Below are positions 14,266-14,301 of a DNA stretch of 14,301 nucleotides, piece by piece. Below the pieces are notes generated by a model that worked only from the letters and a program-made list of their open reading frames with translations, did not search any database and had not been told where the DNA came from. Both the position numbers and the translations under genes were made by a program. The stretch covers positions 1 through 14,301 of the forward strand of contig JAGAEH010000170.1 of assembly GCA_017613225.1 (NCBI GenBank), given 5' to 3'. Position 1 is the stretch's first letter, and each line of letters begins with the position of its first letter. This stretch comes from Lachnospiraceae bacterium. Its GTDB lineage: Bacteria > Bacillota > Clostridia > Lachnospirales > Lachnospiraceae.

Positions 14266-14296
14266 GCGGCGCTCCATGAACTGCGAGGAACGCCGC
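14266..14296 (+). terminator. possible intrinsic terminator hairpin, cut by window edge
   Basis: Seven bases after the TGA of the last gene, GCGGCG (14266-14271) pairs with CGCCGC (14291-14296). After one C-A mismatch, TCC (14273-14275) pairs with GGA (14287-14289), leaving an 11-base loop. Location and stem strength fit a terminator, but only five bases (ACGCA) follow before the window ends and no T-run is visible. Confidence 0.4.
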
Positions 14297-14301
14297 ACGC
14301 A

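Noticed and set aside
1..14301. CRISPR array, tRNA or rRNA gene, transposase, phage or defence genes
   Set aside because: No spaced direct repeats, no RNA gene signatures and no such protein motifs were seen on either strand.

Overview
This window reads as ordinary, gene-dense core chromosome of a GC-rich Bacillota, most likely a Clostridia / Lachnospiraceae-type gut bacterium. The paired glgC-glgD genes, the pth-mfd pair, the tsaC / low-molecular-weight phosphatase / rpiB order, the strong AGGAGG ribosome binding sites and the style of one intergenic repeat all point that way. This placement is inferred from gene content and motifs; no search was run. I see no rRNA, tRNA, CRISPR array, insertion sequence or phage gene.

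Layout. Positions 1-609 (minus strand) hold the N-terminal part of an M20-family amidohydrolase that runs off the left edge. A 269-bp divergent intergenic region follows, with a good promoter and a potentially structured leader in front of glgC (879-2144). glgC and glgD (2161-3243) encode the catalytic and the regulatory-type ADP-glucose pyrophosphorylase subunits for glycogen synthesis. After a short hairpin-rich dispersed-type repeat (3251-3304) come pth (3327-3980, rescue of peptidyl-tRNA), mfd (3964-7332, transcription-coupled repair), a 47-residue acidic small protein (7319-7462) and a membrane TPR protein with an N-terminal zinc ribbon (7459-8832). The last four genes overlap end to start, so they look like one translationally coupled operon.

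A small XRE-type regulator (8829-9155, minus) converges on the TPR gene so tightly that both stop codons lie in one CTAG palindrome. Divergent from it, a near-consensus promoter (9202-9230) starts a second plus-strand operon: tsaC/sua5 (9238-10305, tRNA t6A synthesis), a low-molecular-weight phosphatase-like protein (10289-10750), rpiB (10750-11187), a dCMP deaminase (11191-11673) and an 849-residue membrane-anchored protein of unknown function (11710-14259). A hairpin just after that gene may be a terminator, cut by the right edge.

I did not find a clear new multi-gene system. Five points deserve a second look. The phosphatase-like protein has lost its catalytic cysteine and carries a D-x-D-x-T loop in its place. 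The tsaC promoter places the transcript start at or one base before the ATG, so the mRNA is probably leaderless. A degenerate 36-bp tandem duplication spans the deaminase stop and the next start codon. The 47-residue gene is embedded between mfd and the TPR gene. The glgC leader can form a three-stem fold.
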